From Verticiella alkaliphila (lineage in GTDB: Bacteria > Pseudomonadota > Gammaproteobacteria > Burkholderiales > Burkholderiaceae_B), in the NCBI RefSeq assembly GCF_018904615.1, contig NZ_JADCNH010000044.1, forward strand, positions 1 through 33,931: 33,931 nucleotides of DNA, written 5' to 3'. Within the stretch, counting starts at the first letter, position 1. Every line of letters starts with the position of its first letter. The notes under the pieces are model-generated. The model was given only the letters and a program-made list of their open reading frames with translations. It was not told where the DNA came from and searched no databases. This document shows positions 32,448 to 33,931 of the stretch, piece by piece. The position numbers and the translations under genes are program-made.

Positions 32448-33931
32448 TCAGCCTGACGTCTGGCCGCCGTGACTGCGCACCTGGCGCGCAAGCTCGCGCA
32501 ACGCCGTCGGCAGTTGCTGGATCAGATCCTCGGCAACGAGCCCCAGCCCAGCTTGGCGCGCGGCTTCTCCGTGCAGCCACACCGCCGCGCAGGCCGCCTC
32601 GAAAGCAGGCATGCCCTGGGCCACGAGGCCGGTGACGATGCCGGTCAGCACGTCGCCCGTGCCGCCCGTCGCCAGGGTGGCAGGCGCATGGGTATTGACC
32701 ACCGCGCGCCCATCCGGCGCGGCCACCACCGTGTCCGGCCCTTTCAACACGATCACCGCGCCGCTGCGCTCGGCCGCCGCGCGGGTGCGCGCGAGCTTGT
32801 CGCCCTGCACATCGAAAAGCCGCTGGAATTCGCCATCGTGCGGCGTCATGACGCACGGGCCGGTGACGGCGTCGAAAAGCGCTTGCGGTGCGTCCTGGAA
32901 CACGGTGATCGCATCGGCATCCAGGACCGTGGCCCGCCCCGTGCCCAGCGCGACCAGCACCTGGGCGCGCGTATCCGGCGTCGCGCCTGCGCCAGGTCCG
33001 ATCGCCACCGCGTTGCGGCGCGCATCGCGCAAGGCCAAGCCGAAGTCTCCTGGCGCGGCGAGCGGCTCGACCATCACACTCGTCATCGCCGCCGCATAGA
33101 CCGGCCACGCCGGGCTGGGCACCGCCAGCGTCACCAGACCGGCCCCCGCTCGCTGGGCAGCCAGCGCGGTGAGCCGGGCGGCCCCCGTCATGTGCGCGCC
33201 CCCCATCACCACGGCATGGCCCCGGCGATACTTGTGCCCGGCGGCGTCGGGCCAGGGAAAGCAGGCCGACCAGGCCGCCGGGGTGTTCTCCCACGCCTGC
33301 GCGCCGGTGGACACGACGGCATCATCCTCCACGCCGATGTCCGCCACGACGATCTCGCCACACAACGCACGCCCCGGCATCAGCACGTGTCCGGGCTTCT
33401 TGCGGCAGAACGTCACCGTGAGCGTGGCTGCCACCGCCCTGCCCCGCACAGCGCCGCTCGTCCCGCACAGCCCGCTCGGCACGTCCACCGCACATCGCGG
33501 CACACCCGAGTCTGCGGCCTCGGCCAGCAGCGCGGCCGCGGGGCCGTCGAAGGGGCGCGACAAGCCTGCCCCCACCACCGCGTCCACGACCAAGGCCGTC
33601 TCGCCGAGCATGCCAGGCTGCAAAGGCTCGACCACGCCCGCCCATCGCGCCGCATGGTGGGCCGCATCGCCACGCAGCGCGGCCCGATCGCCCAACGCCG
33701 CCAGCCGCACGGGCCAGCCGGCGTCGCGCAGGCACTGCGCGACGACATAGCCATCCCCCCCGTTGTTGCCGAGCCCGCACAGCACGAGGACGGGGCGCGG
33801 CGCCCAACGCTGCCGGATGGCGTCGGACACGGCCTGCCCGGCACGCGCCATCAGGACCGTGCCCGGCGTGCCGGCCGCGATCGCAGCGTGATCCGCCGCC
33901 GCCATCTGGACCGGCGTCAGCAGCCGCCGGG
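32448..33931 (-). CDS. nnr: Bifunctional NAD(P)HX epimerase/dehydratase, N-terminus cut by window edge
   Basis: This enzyme repairs hydrated NADH/NADPH. The N-terminal YjeF_N epimerase domain shows LVLCGLGNNGGDGYVVAQ and VVDAVVGAGLSRPF; the C-terminal ADP/ATP-dependent dehydratase domain shows HKYRRGHAVVMGG, AAQRAGAGLV, VMTPHDGEFQRL and the NTHAPATLATGGTGDVLTG segment. The fusion order is that of E. coli Nnr (YjeF). The frame is still open at the right edge and the residues before the Met at 33905 (RRLLTPVQ) match the family N-terminus, so the true start lies just outside the window. It is followed on the same strand by vanR after a 90-base gap with a VanR-type box. Confidence 0.94.
   Translation of the reverse strand, partial: RRLLTPVQMAAADHAAIAAGTPGTVLMARAGQAVSDAIRQRWAPRPVLVLCGLGNNGGDGYVVAQCLRDAGWPVRLAALGDRAALRGDAAHHAARWAGVVEPLQPGMLGETALVVDAVVGAGLSRPFDGPAAALLAEAADSGVPRCAVDVPSGLCGTSGAVRGRAVAATLTVTFCRKKPGHVLMPGRALCGEIVVADIGVEDDAVVSTGAQAWENTPAAWSACFPWPDAAGHKYRRGHAVVMGGAHMTGAARLTALAAQRAGAGLVTLAVPSPAWPVYAAAMTSVMVEPLAAPGDFGLALRDARRNAVAIGPGAGATPDTRAQVLVALGTGRATVLDADAITVFQDAPQALFDAVTGPCVMTPHDGEFQRLFDVQGDKLARTRAAAERSGAVIVLKGPDTVVAAPDGRAVVNTHAPATLATGGTGDVLTGIVTGLVAQGMPAFEAACAAVWLHGEAARQAGLGLVAEDLIQQLPTALRELARQVRSHGGQTSG

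Overview
The window is GC-rich chromosomal DNA (roughly two thirds G+C by eye) from a betaproteobacterium, most likely Burkholderiales and probably close to the Alcaligenaceae (Bordetella/Achromobacter type). This rests on the gmk-rpoZ-spoT order with convergent greB, a bacterial topoisomerase IB, a VanAB/VanR set and the general protein style; no 16S or tRNA gene is present to confirm it. I see no insertion sequence, integrase, CRISPR array, rRNA or tRNA. Genes are tightly packed and no gap exceeds 300 bases.

Layout. 1-2036 (-): a chemoreceptor running off the left edge. 2178-5480 (-): a three-gene set of SDR oxidoreductase, crotonase-fold protein and NUDIX/metallo-beta-lactamase fusion. 5552-8701 (+): gmk-rpoZ-spoT (GMP phosphorylation, RNA polymerase omega, ppGpp metabolism), ended by a strong terminator. 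8759-10155 (-): the coupled pair of a PHP-domain phosphoesterase (Rnm/YciV type) and greB, with a terminator-like hairpin in front. 10281-11356 (-): an LD-carboxypeptidase with a His-rich N-terminus and an apparent one-base frameshift. 11389-14142 (-): a copper-export operon copA-copZ-csoR whose promoter carries a CsoR-type palindrome between -35 and -10. 14218-16996 (-): a zinc-type ABC importer (small membrane ORF, ATPase, permease, binding protein) behind two Zur-like repeats. 17065-17562 (-): tadA. 17665-19795 (+): PIN protein, LLM flavin oxidoreductase, thioredoxin. 19856-21510: divergent SAM methyltransferase and HTH regulator. 21470-24363 (-): topoisomerase IB, a nucleotide-motif-less COG0523 (CobW-like) protein and an NPPW methyltransferase. 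24488-25585 (+): MliC-like lipoprotein and histidine phosphatase. 25582-27990 (-): large MscS-type channel. 28218-29215 (+): DUF502 membrane protein and acylphosphatase. 29267-32357 (-): vanillate-demethylase-like vanB, vanA and GntR/FCD regulator vanR with three TGTATACA boxes. 32448-33931 (-): NAD(P)HX repair enzyme running off the right edge.

How the parts fit. Copper export, controlled by a CsoR at the end of its own operon, sits directly downstream of the zinc importer, so two opposite metal-homeostasis systems lie head to tail on one strand. The vanABR block is a compact aromatic demethylation unit. The rest is mostly housekeeping and stress maintenance.

No wholly new multi-gene system is evident. 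The most unusual items are the COG0523 homologue that has lost all recognisable nucleotide-binding motifs but keeps a CxCC site, the small membrane ORF coupled to the zinc transporter, the His-rich leader and frameshift in the LD-carboxypeptidase, a second frameshift in the zinc ABC ATPase gene, and the three matched VanR-type boxes. Two single-base frameshifts (and possibly a third in the chemoreceptor tail) mean that sequencing or assembly indels must be considered before calling any gene broken.
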